Source: Pseudoclavibacter chungangensis (GTDB lineage Bacteria > Actinomycetota > Actinomycetes > Actinomycetales > Microbacteriaceae). From it: 64,000 nucleotides of DNA. Each line of letters begins with the position of its first letter. Position 1 is the first letter of the stretch. The notes beneath the pieces were generated by a model. It saw only the letters and a list, made by a program, of their open reading frames with translations. It did no database searches and was not told where the DNA came from. A program made the position numbers and the translations under genes. This document shows, in pieces, positions 45,097 to 54,252 of the stretch. The stretch spans positions 1,240,001 through 1,304,000 of the forward strand of contig NZ_JACCFV010000001.1 in NCBI RefSeq assembly GCF_013410545.1. Reading direction: 5' to 3'.

Positions 45097-45215
45097 TCTG
45101 ACTGAGTTCCCACGGAATGAGCGTGTCCGATGCGAGGCATCAGTTTCAGGCGCAGCCAGCTGCCACGTTGCGTCGATGCGGGAGGAGCCCGGCTCATTTC
45201 CCCGGTGCCTCATAG

Positions 45216-45947
45216 TTGAGCGGCTCGGATGCCCTCCAGCCCGAGTGCCCGGCAGTTTTCCACGCTACCGGGCGCTCCCCTCGTGCGAGCGGGCTTGTTC
45301 CTCTGGTTGCTCGGACACGCTCGATCCATCGGCCTATCGGCCCGGTGGTCTACGACTGCCTCAAGTTCGTGTTCGTCAGGTCGGGTTCTGCCATCGTCTT
45401 CAGTGAGTTCGGCCGCCAAGTCGTCAGCGTCGGCGATGCGATCATGCTCGGCCCGAACGTGCTGTTCAGCAACGAACCAGAGGGCCATGTCACGGTCACG
45501 GCGATCTACGTTGATACCGACTTCGCCCTCGATCAGTTCTTCTGGCAGCATTCCGCGATCCTGCACGACCGGCTCGACGCGATGGGTTTTGCGGAGAAGG
45601 TCTACTCCGAGCCTGCACAGATCCTGCGGCTCGGGAAGGACCGCGCCGGTTTGCTGATGCCGTGGCTCGATGAGATGGTCGCGCTGAGTATCGAGAACCG
45701 GTTCCCGCAACGGTTCAACAGGTTGCAGGCACTCTGGTTCGAGATCATGGACGTGCTCGCACCCTTCATCCGCGTCTCCGGTGTTCGCTTGACTCCTCTG
45801 CAGCATGCACGCTCCCGCCCGGTGCTGCCGCGCAGCCGCCGGTTCGCGCCGCTGCGTCGCGAAGCACTGCTTGCCCGAGAAGCGCTCCACGGTGACATCG
45901 CGCATCAGTGGACGCTGCGCGAGCTGGCCGAGATCGCGCGATTATCC
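45216..45947 (+). pseudogene. AraC-family regulator truncated by IS copy 3
   Basis: From TTG 45216 the protein has a cupin-like N-terminal domain (FVRSGSAIVFSEFGRQVVSVGDAIML) and, near the C-terminus, the beginning of the DNA-binding domain (HGDIAHQWTLRELAEIARLS). The IS begins within the first helix-turn-helix, so the second is lost and the protein should not bind DNA normally. The remainder is not visible on the other side of the element. Confidence 0.8.
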
Positions 45948-47404
45948 GGCTCTTCGGACATTCGGTGGGGGTGAGGCTCGCCGGGTGATGGTCGGCGGGT
46001 AGGGGTCGAGGTCCCCGAGGATCAGTAGCGCCAACTGCTGCTCCAACCGAGGACCTCGACGTGTCTCACGATAGTTCGGGGTGCGCTGACGCGTGCTCCG
46101 CCGCCTGCCCGTGTTCCCGCTGCGACTTGCTGCTCGGCCTCGATGGGGTCCATGTCGAGGACGTTGACCGCCGTGACGGGCTGCTGATCGTGACCGTCTC
46201 GAGCCCGGCGGCACCGACCGGCTGCCCGTCGTGCGGGGTCGTCGCGACCGGCCGCGGACGTCGCCGACGGGTGCTTCATGATGTGCCCGGCGTGACGCGG
46301 GTGCGGATCGTGTGGCGGCAGCGGGTCTGGCGGTGCGACGAGGTGGGATGCGTGCGACGGACGTTCGTGGAGCAGCTCCCGGGTCTGGTGGCCCGGCGCG
46401 GGTCGATCACCACGCGCGCCGTCGGCTGGGCGATCGGGCAGCTGCGCCGCGAGCACGCCACCGTGCACGGTATCGCCCGTCAGCTCGGAACGTCGTGGAA
46501 GACGGTGTGGCGGGCCGTCGAGCCCGAGCTGGTCAAACTGGCTGAGGACGAGTCCCGGTTCGAGAACGTCACCACCCTCGGCGTCGATGAGCACATCTGG
46601 CATCACGTCGACCCCCGAAAGCGCGGCCCGAAGGAACTGACCGGGATGGTCGATCTCAGCCGCGACAGCACCGGAAAGACGCGGGCCAGGCTGCTCGACC
46701 TCGTGCCCGGCCGCTCCGGGAAGGCCTACGCGTCCTGGCTCGCCGAACGCGGCGAAGCGTTCCGGCAGAACGTGAAGGTCGCAGCTCTTGACCCGTTCGC
46801 CGGCTACAAGACCGCGATCGACGACAAGCTCGAAGACGCCACGGCCGTGCTGGACGCGTTCCACGTCGTCAAGCTCGGCACCGCCGCTGTGGACGAGGTC
46901 CGCCGCCGCGTCCAGCAAGACACCCTCGGGCATCGCGGACGGACCGGCGACCCGCTCTACGGGATCCAGACCATCCTCCGCGCCGGCGCCGAGAACCTCA
47001 CCGAGAAGCAGCGGACCAGGCTCGCGGCAGCGATCGAGGCCGACCCCGCGCACGACGAGGTGTTCGTCGCATGGCAGTGCGCCCAGCAACTGCGTTCCGC
47101 CTACCACCAGAAGGACCTCGTCGAGGGGCGGCGGATCGCCGAGAAGGTCGTCGACACATTCCACACCTGCCCGATCCCCGAGATCGCCCGCCTCGGCCGC
47201 ACCCTCCGCCGCTGGCAGGCAGCGTTCCTGGCCTACTTCACGACCGGACGATCATCGAACGGCGGCACCGAGGCCGTCAACGGGATCATCGAGCTCCACC
47301 GCCGCCTCGCCAGAGGGTTCCGCAACCGTCACAACTACCGACTCCGCATGCTCCTCGCCGCCGGCGGACTCACCCCATGACCCCCACCAGATGTCCGAAG
47401 AGCC
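45948..47404 (+). mobile_element. ISL3-family insertion sequence, copy 3 (intact)
   Basis: 1457 bases between GGCTCTTCGG inverted repeats, in direct orientation to copy 2. Flanking octamers GATTATCC and CGTCGTCG do not match. Its body follows copy 2, but its last 100 or so bases (for example CGCCAGAGGGTTCCGCAACC and the terminal CCAGATG) follow copy 1. Confidence 0.92.
46061..47380 (+). CDS. ISL3-family transposase, complete
   Basis: 439 residues, uninterrupted. Zinc-finger cysteines (CSRC, CPSCGV), a helix-turn-helix (TVHGIARQLGTSWKTVW), first catalytic Asp in LGVDEHIWHHVDPRKRG, further conserved KELTGMVDLSRD, VAALDPFAGYK and VLDAFHVVKLG, and the catalytic Glu in GTEAVNGIIELHRR. As the only copy with one open frame, it is the likely source of transposase for all three elements in the window. 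Confidence 0.93.
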   Translation: MSHDSSGCADACSAACPCSRCDLLLGLDGVHVEDVDRRDGLLIVTVSSPAAPTGCPSCGVVATGRGRRRRVLHDVPGVTRVRIVWRQRVWRCDEVGCVRRTFVEQLPGLVARRGSITTRAVGWAIGQLRREHATVHGIARQLGTSWKTVWRAVEPELVKLAEDESRFENVTTLGVDEHIWHHVDPRKRGPKELTGMVDLSRDSTGKTRARLLDLVPGRSGKAYASWLAERGEAFRQNVKVAALDPFAGYKTAIDDKLEDATAVLDAFHVVKLGTAAVDEVRRRVQQDTLGHRGRTGDPLYGIQTILRAGAENLTEKQRTRLAAAIEADPAHDEVFVAWQCAQQLRSAYHQKDLVEGRRIAEKVVDTFHTCPIPEIARLGRTLRRWQAAFLAYFTTGRSSNGGTEAVNGIIELHRRLARGFRNRHNYRLRMLLAAGGLTP

Positions 47405-47816
47405 CGTCGTCGCCGCGTTCCGCGGGGCCGGCTTCGACGACCTCACCGTCGTGGCGCGCAACGCCGAAGCGGGTGAGTCGCTCGCCGCGGCCTACGGCTA
47501 CGGGTGGGTCTCACACGACCCCGCTCCCGGCGCCTCGATCATCGTCAACGTGACACCGCTCGGCATGAACGGGCCGGACGCCGGGGCCCTCTCGTTCGGC
47601 GCCGACCACATCGCCGCGGCGCGGACCGTGTTCGACGTCGTCGCGTTCCCGGCCGAGACGCCGCTGATCCGCGGGGCGCGGGAGGCGGACAAAGTGGTCA
47701 TCACGGGCGCGGAGGTGATCGCCCTGCAGGCCGCCGCACAGTTCGAGAGCTACACGGGTGTGACCCCGACGGTGCAGCAGATCGCCGACGCGTCGGCCCA
47801 CTCGCGGTCGGTCTGA
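47405..47816 (+). pseudogene. aroE: Shikimate dehydrogenase, C-terminal fragment
   Basis: Immediately after IS copy 3 the sequence encodes the NADP-binding half of AroE: VVAAFRGAGFDDLTVVARNA, SIIVNVTPLGMNGPDAG, VFDVVAFPAETPLIRGAREA and ALQAAAQFESYTGV. About 140 N-terminal residues, including the shikimate-binding lysine and aspartate, are missing and were not found elsewhere in the window. The insertion or a later IS-mediated deletion destroyed the gene; another shikimate dehydrogenase must exist if the pathway is intact. Confidence 0.88.
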
Positions 47817-47829
47817 GTCGGAATGGCCC

Positions 47830-48065
47830 CGGCCCGCGAGCACGGGATGCACGATGAACTCGTACTCGTCGATCAGACCCAGGTCCGCGAGCGCGCGAGG
47901 CAGCGCCACGCCGCACCCGCGACAGCCGCCTGAACAGCCCCAGGTCCGCGAGCGCGCGAGGCAGCGTCACGCCGCCCACCCACAGGCGTTCGCCGGCTTG
48001 CTGGTTGAGGCGTCGAACGGCCCCGCCGAGCTCGCCGCGCACAAGGCGGGCATTCAATCGACGCC
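47830..48065 (-). pseudogene. Remnant of a dihydrofolate-reductase-family (RibD C-terminal) gene with internal duplication
   Basis: On the minus strand LVRGELGGAVRRLNQQAGER and LWVGGVTLPRALADLGL, then again VALPRALADLGLIDEYEFIV and HPVLAGRG, match the C-terminal half of RibD/DHFR-like proteins. The ALPRALADLGL segment is present twice because of a 61-base offset duplication (37-base units at 47878 and 47939). The frame ends at the junction with the aroE fragment. Confidence 0.6.
47878..47975. repeat. Two near-identical 37-base direct repeats
   Basis: Units 47878-47914 and 47939-47975 differ at one position (C/T at the base before CACGCCGC). They lie inside the DHFR-family remnant and duplicate its GGV-LPRALADLGL coding segment. 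Confidence 0.85.
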
Positions 48066-48926
48066 CCGGAGCGTGGTGGCGGTATTCCTGGACGTGCTGT
48101 AGTGTCGCACCGGTTGACGACAGGCCTGTTTTCTGCGTGAGCGTTCTCCGGACCGAGCTGTGGCGTCGAACACCGACCGGCAGGCGATCCGTCAACATGG
48201 GTTCGCCTTCCGGGAACTCACCGCAACGAATGCGGCTCATGCACTTCTTGATTGGTTTTCGTATCTTTTCTCGCGCTCCATCCGTGGCGAATTCGAGCAC
48301 CGAGTGGCGGCAGGCTGCCGATGATGTGGCCGTCGCCACCAGGCGCGGTGAGTTCGCGGGCTTCATCGCCGTATCCGGTGACCGCTTCACCGCGTACGAC
48401 GCTCTCGCTCGCCCCCTCGTGACGACGCGATCGGTCGACGACGCCCGCACAGCCGTGGAGATGCGCGATGCGGTGCTCGACACGTCGACCGGAGGCCGTG
48501 GCGACACACACACGCACCTTCGACCACCCGCCGCTGCCGCGCCCACACGGATCGCTCGGAAGGTCCCCGACGACGGCGAAACGACATCGTGGCGAGCAGC
48601 ACCGTCAACTGATTCGACACCGGGAGCGGATTCGGATGTACCGCGCCGTCTGTCTGATGCCGCCGAGCTGTTCGCGCCGTTCGATGTGATAGCCGGGGGC
48701 GGGGTGGACGGCGTCGCGGCGAAGCCCGAAGGTCTCCGTCGATTCGGAGCGCGGCCCGAAGGGCACGCGCGTGAACGAGATCCGGCCGCGGTCCCTGCAA
48801 GCTGGAGTTCACGTGGGATTCGCGTCGTCGTCCGTTCGGCCAATTCTCGCGAGCGCATGACACAATGCATGCGCCGGGTGGAAATAACCGATCGGCTCAG
48901 CGGCAGATTTCTCGAATCCCCGGTGA
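48066..48926. other. About 860 bases of decayed sequence
   Basis: No convincing complete gene. A plus-strand frame from ATG 48230 reads plausible protein for about 80 residues (EWRQAADDVAVATRRGEFAG, FIAVSGDRFTAYDALARPLV) and then turns into low-complexity sequence, so it may be the start of a small unknown gene whose end was replaced. The rest is less GC-rich and without motifs. Confidence 0.45.
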
Positions 48927-49064
48927 TCATCGATTCAGAGATCAGGTGCGCTCATCTCCTTCACGACGGCTGACACGCTCGGCACCCGCGGCCAGATCCG
49001 CCAGACCTACGCCCGCAACGGCGATTTCCCGCCGATCGCGGCCGCATACACGCGGCTGGCGGCC

Positions 49065-50063
49065 GTGATCCGGGAACGTGGGCTGCTTCGCCGCAGTCCT
49101 GTGTTCTACCTCGTCGTCGGCATCGCGATCGCCATGGGCTTCGGGGGAGCGGTCACCGGCTTCGTGCTGCTCGGTGACAGCTGGTTCCAGTTGCTCATCG
49201 CCGGGGCGCTCGGGATCGTCTTCACCCAGGTCGCATTCCTCGCCCACGAGGCAGGACACCGGCAGATCCTCTCCACGGGACCCGCCAACGATCGCCTGGC
49301 GCGAGTGCTCGCCGCCATCGCGGGCATGAGCTATTCGTGGTGGGATGCGAAGCACAGCCGCCACCACGCGAATCCCAACAAGGTCGGTAAGGATCCGGAC
49401 ATCGAGGTCGACACCATCTCGTTCCTCGACGTCGACGCGGCGCGAGCGCGTGGCGTACGCCGACTCATCACGCGGAAGCAGGGGTGGTTCTTCTTCCCAT
49501 TGCTGACCTTCGAGGGCCTCAACCTCCACGTGCACAGTTTCGCCTACCTCGTCGGTCGCGGCAGCGTGAAGTCTCGTTGGCTGGAACTCGGCTTGATCCT
49601 CACCCGCACCGCGGTCGTGTTCGTGCCCCTCTTCGTGCTCCTTCCCTTCGGCATGGCGTGGGCGTTCACGGGCGTGATGCTGGCCGTGTTCGGTGTCTAC
49701 ATGGGCGCCTCGTTCGCTCCGAACCACAAAGGCATGCCCGTCATCGCACCGGACGCGAAACTGGACTTCTTCTCGAAGCAGGTGCGCACCTCCCGGAACA
49801 TCCGTGGCGGCTGGTGGGTGACCGCACTGATGGGCGGGCTGAACTACCAGGTCGAACATCACCTCTTCCCGAGTATGGCTCGGCCGCAACTCGCGCAGAC
49901 CCGGATCATCGTCAAGGAATACTGCGAGACGCTCGGCGTGCCCTACACCGAGACCTCGCTCTGGCGCTCCTACGCGATCGTGATCGAGTATCTCAACCGG
50001 GTCGGACTCGCTGCACGGGATCCGTTCGAGTGCCCCATGGTCGCGGAGTTCCGACGCGGCTGA
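49065..50063 (+). CDS. Membrane fatty-acid desaturase
   Basis: 332 residues from GTG 49065. All three histidine boxes of acyl-lipid desaturases are present: HEAGH (61-65), HSRHH (97-101) and QVEHH (262-266), with four membrane segments between. QxxHH in the third box is typical of the DesA3/front-end type group. The coding frame is open for about 46 further residues upstream (ADTLGTRGQIRQTYARNGDF resembles the usual N-terminus), but no ATG, GTG or TTG is found there before a stop at 48924. The original start was probably removed by a rearrangement; whether the GTG-started form works is unknown. Confidence 0.85.
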   Translation: MIRERGLLRRSPVFYLVVGIAIAMGFGGAVTGFVLLGDSWFQLLIAGALGIVFTQVAFLAHEAGHRQILSTGPANDRLARVLAAIAGMSYSWWDAKHSRHHANPNKVGKDPDIEVDTISFLDVDAARARGVRRLITRKQGWFFFPLLTFEGLNLHVHSFAYLVGRGSVKSRWLELGLILTRTAVVFVPLFVLLPFGMAWAFTGVMLAVFGVYMGASFAPNHKGMPVIAPDAKLDFFSKQVRTSRNIRGGWWVTALMGGLNYQVEHHLFPSMARPQLAQTRIIVKEYCETLGVPYTETSLWRSYAIVIEYLNRVGLAARDPFECPMVAEFRRG

Positions 50064-51062
50064 CGCTGCTCACGCGTCCGCGCCACTCGGCTGCGAGCCA
50101 ACAGTGGCCCGGGTGCTGGCGAGGGGTCGCCGGTGCCCGCGCGCTCCGACTCACGCGTCCCGTACGGCGATCGCCACGATCCCGATGGATGGCAACCTGC
50201 CCCTCGATGATCGAGTGCACGTGGCCCCGGTCGACCGCGCCCACTCGCCGAACGGATCGGCTCGAATGCACCTGAGCCGACCGGTCGGCAGGCGAATCAC
50301 CACCCTGGACGCGCCTTCACCGACCGTTCTGTTGCACGATTCTGCGGCGTGTCGGCGGGGCTACGTCGTTTCGTGGTCCTGAAGGCACATGCGCTCACTG
50401 CCCGTCGCGAATGGTGGGACCGTCGGACCGGATCCCCGACGTGGCGCCGAAACGCGTGCTTCGCGGCATGCCGCGTCTGAACGACTGCGAATGTACACGG
50501 ACACCCGGGTCCGCCCTGCCATGGCTTTCAGCCGCGTGCGCCCCCAATCCGCGAAGCCACGTCTGAACTCGCCGCTGCGCTGCATCGTGAGCCGAAGCGG
50601 GCCGGCGCGCCGTCGTCGCCTCTCCCGTGCGAGTCGCTGTCAGGCCGCCCCGGTCGCACCGCTATGGGGACTCGGGACCATGCGGTCGCCGAACCTCCGG
50701 ACCGAGCGTGCGACGCGTCTCCTCGAACTCCTGTGCGCGGGAACGATCGAATGCTGCGCGCCCTGTCCGCCGAACGAGCCCACCGACGTCGCCCGTCGAC
50801 ACGGCACCGACGTCCGCACAGGGCCGCGAACGCGCGCGGACGGAATGTTGAGTCACTCGAGCCGGGCGCGCCGTGCTCGTCCATCGATTGACCCCGGATC
50901 GGTGACAGCCTACGCTCGGTGAGGTGAACCTAAGTTCACGCTCACGTGTCGTCTCGATCACGGCGCCGCCGGGCCGAGTGGGATGACTGCGGCCGCGTCG
51001 AGTGGTTCTGCTCGATGCGGCCGTTCCCGCCACGAGGCGAATCCGCAGCAAGGAATCCCAGC
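50064..51062. other. About 1 kb without an assignable gene, holding the promoter of the siderophore-interacting protein
   Basis: Many overlapping frames occur on both strands, but all read as Arg/Ser-rich shadow sequence without motifs. The only clear element is the iron box near 50921. The stretch may be what remains of genes lost at the edge of the variable region. Confidence 0.5.
50921..50939. promoter_or_regulatory. IdeR/DtxR-like iron box upstream of the siderophore-interacting protein
   Basis: TGAGGTGAACCTAAGTTCA agrees with about 13 of 19 positions of the DtxR/IdeR consensus (AGGT and CCTAA are intact). It is 120-140 bases before the ATG of the flavin-type ferric-siderophore reductase. 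Confidence 0.55.
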
Positions 51063-51860
51063 ATGCCCAACATCACGGTCACCCACTCCGACTCGGGGCT
51101 CGTTCTCACGAACGTCGTGCGCAGTGAACGGGTCAGTCCGCACATCGTCCGGGTGACGTTCGCGGGAGGCGACCTCGACCGCTTCGAGTACAAGGGGTTC
51201 GACCAGTGGTTCCGGCTCGCGATCCCCGTGCACGCCGAGGACCGGTTCGACAACCTCCCCTCGAAGTTCGGGTTCGGTGGCCTCCTGAAGTTCCTGACCC
51301 TGCCCAAGGGCACGCGGCCGGTGATCCGCAACTACACGATCCGGCAGTTCGACGCGGCCTCCCGTGAACTGGACGTCGACTTCGTCGTCCACGGCACGGA
51401 GGGCATCGCGGGCCCCTGGGCGACCACGGTCGAGGCCGGCGCACCCGTCGCCCTCATCGACCAGGGGTGTGGCTGGGCGCCCGTCCCCGCCGCACGGTCC
51501 GTCATCGTCGCCGACGAGAGCGCGATGCCGGCGGCGCTCGGCATCCTGCGGGACATGCCCCGCGACAGCGTCGGTGACGCGATCATCGAACTCTTCGACG
51601 AGCGCGACAGGCAGGACGTTGACGCGCCCGCGGGGGTGACGGTGCAGTGGCTCGTGCGTGACCCGGCCGATGCGCCGGGCTCACGAGCACTGCCCGCGCT
51701 GCGCGAACTCGAGCTCGGCCCGGATGTGTACGGGTTCGCGGTGGGGGAGTCGGCGCTCGCGACCGGCGCACGCCGCCACCTCGTGGGCGAGCGGGGGGTG
51801 CCGAAGGCGAACGTCACGTTCTGCGGCTACTGGCGCGTCGGACGCGCCTCGCCGGGCTGA
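51063..51860 (+). CDS. Siderophore-interacting protein (FAD-dependent ferric-siderophore reductase, ViuB/YqjH type)
   Basis: 265 residues. N-terminal FAD-binding barrel with the RNYTIRQFD motif (R89-x-Y-T), then VDFVVHGTEGIAGPWA and an NAD(P)H-binding half with VIVADESAMPAALGILRDMP; the C-terminus VTFCGYWRVGRA is characteristic. Releases iron from siderophores in the cytoplasm. AAGGA precedes the ATG. An iron box upstream and the siderophore-binding protein at 13.6 kb make the two part of the same iron response. Confidence 0.93.
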   Translation: MPNITVTHSDSGLVLTNVVRSERVSPHIVRVTFAGGDLDRFEYKGFDQWFRLAIPVHAEDRFDNLPSKFGFGGLLKFLTLPKGTRPVIRNYTIRQFDAASRELDVDFVVHGTEGIAGPWATTVEAGAPVALIDQGCGWAPVPAARSVIVADESAMPAALGILRDMPRDSVGDAIIELFDERDRQDVDAPAGVTVQWLVRDPADAPGSRALPALRELELGPDVYGFAVGESALATGARRHLVGERGVPKANVTFCGYWRVGRASPG

Positions 51861-51923
51861 TCGGCGGCGCCCGTCACCGCTCGGCGCGTCGTATCCGAAG
51901 CAGGACGTGCGCGCCGCCTGGCG

Positions 51924-52805
51924 TCAGCATGCGAGCCCTGCCAGGAACCCCCGGACCTCCCGGGTGAACAGCTCGTGCGCTTCGAGTTGTGCCCAGTGCC
52001 CCGTTGCGGGCACGACGACGGCGCGGGCGTCCGGCATGCGCGCCGCCGCCTCGACCGAACCGGACGGGGCGACCAGTGGATCGAGTTCGCCGTGGAAGAA
52101 GAGCGTCGGTGCCGTGATCTCGTGCACCCAGGGGAGCACGTCGTTCCGCAGGCGCGTGCGTCCGAGCGTCGCCTGGTTGTAGCGGCCGTAGGCGATGCCC
52201 GCGTCGGGTGCACGCGCCTCGCGTACGAACTCCTCGACGACCTCGCTCGGGAGCGTCGCGGGATCGTGCACGATCGCGCGCAGGGCCGAGCGCGTGAAGC
52301 GGTTCGCGAACCGGGCGAGGGGGAGCAGCAGCGCATCCGGCAGGCGCGCACTCGCCCATGCGAGTCGGTGCGTGACGGGGCCGCCCACGCGCTCGGCGAG
52401 TCCACCGGGTGCGATCAGGACGAGCCCGGCCACCAACGAAGGATGTCGGAGCGCGACGTTCAGGGCGACGTCCCCGCCCATCGAGACGCCGAACACGACC
52501 GCGCGGTCGATGCCGAGCGCCTCGGCGACCCGCACGACGACGTCGGCCAGCGGGCCGGGGCCGCCGACCGGGGCGATCCCGCGAGAGCCACCGAAACCGG
52601 GCAGGTCGAGTGCGACGACGTGGTGCTCGCGCCCGAGGGTCTCGATCGTGCGGAACCAGGAGATCCCGGCACTGTCGGTCCCGCCGCCGTGCACGAGGAC
52701 GAGGGGAGGTGTCGCGTCGGGTGGCCCGCCCGTCAGCACGCGGACCCTGCCCTCGGGAAGCTCGACGACGCGCTCGGTCGCTCCCGGTGGGACGAGATGC
52801 GGCAT
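51924..52805 (-). CDS. Alpha/beta hydrolase
   Basis: 293 residues. Nucleophile Ser in GVSMGGD, oxyanion-region LVLVHGGGTDSAG, acid Asp in FFHGELDPLVAP and His in PATGHWAQLE complete a catalytic triad. Related to meta-cleavage-product hydrolases and lactonases in overall pattern (LDLPGFGGS), but substrate unknown. ATG 52805 is taken; longer starts enter the gap to the MFS gene. Confidence 0.88.
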   Translation of the reverse strand: MPHLVPPGATERVVELPEGRVRVLTGGPPDATPPLVLVHGGGTDSAGISWFRTIETLGREHHVVALDLPGFGGSRGIAPVGGPGPLADVVVRVAEALGIDRAVVFGVSMGGDVALNVALRHPSLVAGLVLIAPGGLAERVGGPVTHRLAWASARLPDALLLPLARFANRFTRSALRAIVHDPATLPSEVVEEFVREARAPDAGIAYGRYNQATLGRTRLRNDVLPWVHEITAPTLFFHGELDPLVAPSGSVEAAARMPDARAVVVPATGHWAQLEAHELFTREVRGFLAGLAC

Positions 52806-52953
52806 GTGGACTCCTCGCTCGGATCCGGCCCGACGGGCACCGACGACCGAGCCGAACGATCGGGCGATGCCGGGACGAAATCGGCCGCCGTCGGCGGCTC
52901 GCGTCGGTCCCGTCCCGGCGAACGCGGTGCGATTCAACCGTATCCGCCGCGCC

Positions 52954-54228
52954 TCACTTCACCGATCTGATCGGGAGCACCGCGAGGCCGCCGAGCACAC
53001 CGAACACGATCGCGCCCGCGAAGAGGGCGGTGTAGTTCGCGCCGGAGCCGCCGATCGCGAGCAGCGGGACCGCGATGATCGGCGAGACGAGCTGAGGCAC
53101 CTGGTAGGAGAGCGCGACGATGCCGAGGTCCTTGCCGGCGTCGCGATGGTGCGGCAGGACCTCGGTCTTGAGTGCGATGTCGACCGACACGTACGCGCCC
53201 TGCGCCGCGCCGACGAGTGCGAGGCCCACGAGGAAGATGCTCGTGTCCGGCGCGAACATCGCCACGAGGAGGCCCGCGACCGAGCACGCGCACGAGATCC
53301 ACACGATCGTCTTGCGCCGCCCGGTTCGGTCCGAGATCCAACCGAACAGCACGTTCGTCAGCAGCCCGCCGATCGTGAAGACGACGAGCGCGGTCGCCTG
53401 CACACCGGACGCCTCCTCCTTCGGGACGCCGAGTCGGTCGATGATGAAGAACAGCAGGTACGTCGCGACCGTGAACACGGACATCGTGACGAACATCCGG
53501 CACAGGAAGGCCCACAGGAAGTCGGGACTGTCGCGTGGACTGAGCCAGTAGGTCGACACGATCGCGCGCCAGTCCAACGAGGGCGGCCGAGTCGTCCGCA
53601 CGATGTCGCGCAGGCCGAACGCGAGCGCTCCGGTCAGCACGGCGCCGATCGTCCCGGGCACCATGAACCACAACCACCGTGCGTCGTTCGGCAGGGCCGC
53701 GATGATCTGCGTCCCGGCGATGAGCGCCACGCTCCCGCTCGCGCTCGCGAGCCCCGCGACGCGTGCCCGGATGCGAGTCGGGATCTGCTCGGCGAGCAGC
53801 GCGTGAACGGCCGCGTTGGCCGCACCGAATCCCGCCTGGACGATCGCCCAGCCGAGCACGATCGGCCACAGCGTCGACGAGAACGCGAGCACGACGACGC
53901 CGACGAAGCCGATGACGGCTCCCGCGACGATCCAGGGTCGACGCATGCCGAACCGCGACATCGTGCGATCACTCAGACGGCCGAACAGCGGCGTGATCAC
54001 GATGACGACGATGCCGCCGATCGCGGTCACGATCGAGAGGTCGACCTCCTTCGTCGCATCGCCGAGGAACGCGAACGTCTTCGGGATCGCCGCGCCGACG
54101 ACGGCGCTCGTGGCGATGTTGATGCCGAACCAGGCCGCGATGAACATCGGCAGGAACAGTCGTCCCTGACGGGGCGTCGGGGGAGCGGGCGTCGGTGTGG
54201 CGATCGGGGTCGCGGGAGGGAGGGACAT
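52954..54228 (-). CDS. MFS transporter (sugar/GPH-like, 12 spans)
   Basis: 424 residues with twelve predicted helices after a Pro/Thr-rich N-terminal tail. Features such as FGRLSDRTMSRFGMRRPWIV and LLTNVLFGWISDRTGRRKTI (motif A in both halves) and PNDARWLWFMVPG place it in the major facilitator superfamily close to sodium/glycoside-cation or sugar-type carriers. It follows two hydrolase genes on the same strand and probably imports the compound they hydrolyse, or a hydrolysis product. Confidence 0.88.
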   Translation of the reverse strand: MSLPPATPIATPTPAPPTPRQGRLFLPMFIAAWFGINIATSAVVGAAIPKTFAFLGDATKEVDLSIVTAIGGIVVIVITPLFGRLSDRTMSRFGMRRPWIVAGAVIGFVGVVVLAFSSTLWPIVLGWAIVQAGFGAANAAVHALLAEQIPTRIRARVAGLASASGSVALIAGTQIIAALPNDARWLWFMVPGTIGAVLTGALAFGLRDIVRTTRPPSLDWRAIVSTYWLSPRDSPDFLWAFLCRMFVTMSVFTVATYLLFFIIDRLGVPKEEASGVQATALVVFTIGGLLTNVLFGWISDRTGRRKTIVWISCACSVAGLLVAMFAPDTSIFLVGLALVGAAQGAYVSVDIALKTEVLPHHRDAGKDLGIVALSYQVPQLVSPIIAVPLLAIGGSGANYTALFAGAIVFGVLGGLAVLPIRSVK

Positions 54229-54252
54229 CGTCGTCCTTTCGATGGGATCGGA

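Noticed and set aside
37754..47404. A simple composite transposon with target duplication
   Set aside because: Outer flanking octamers GGTTTTCG and CGTCGTCG do not match, so a clean single insertion is not supported.
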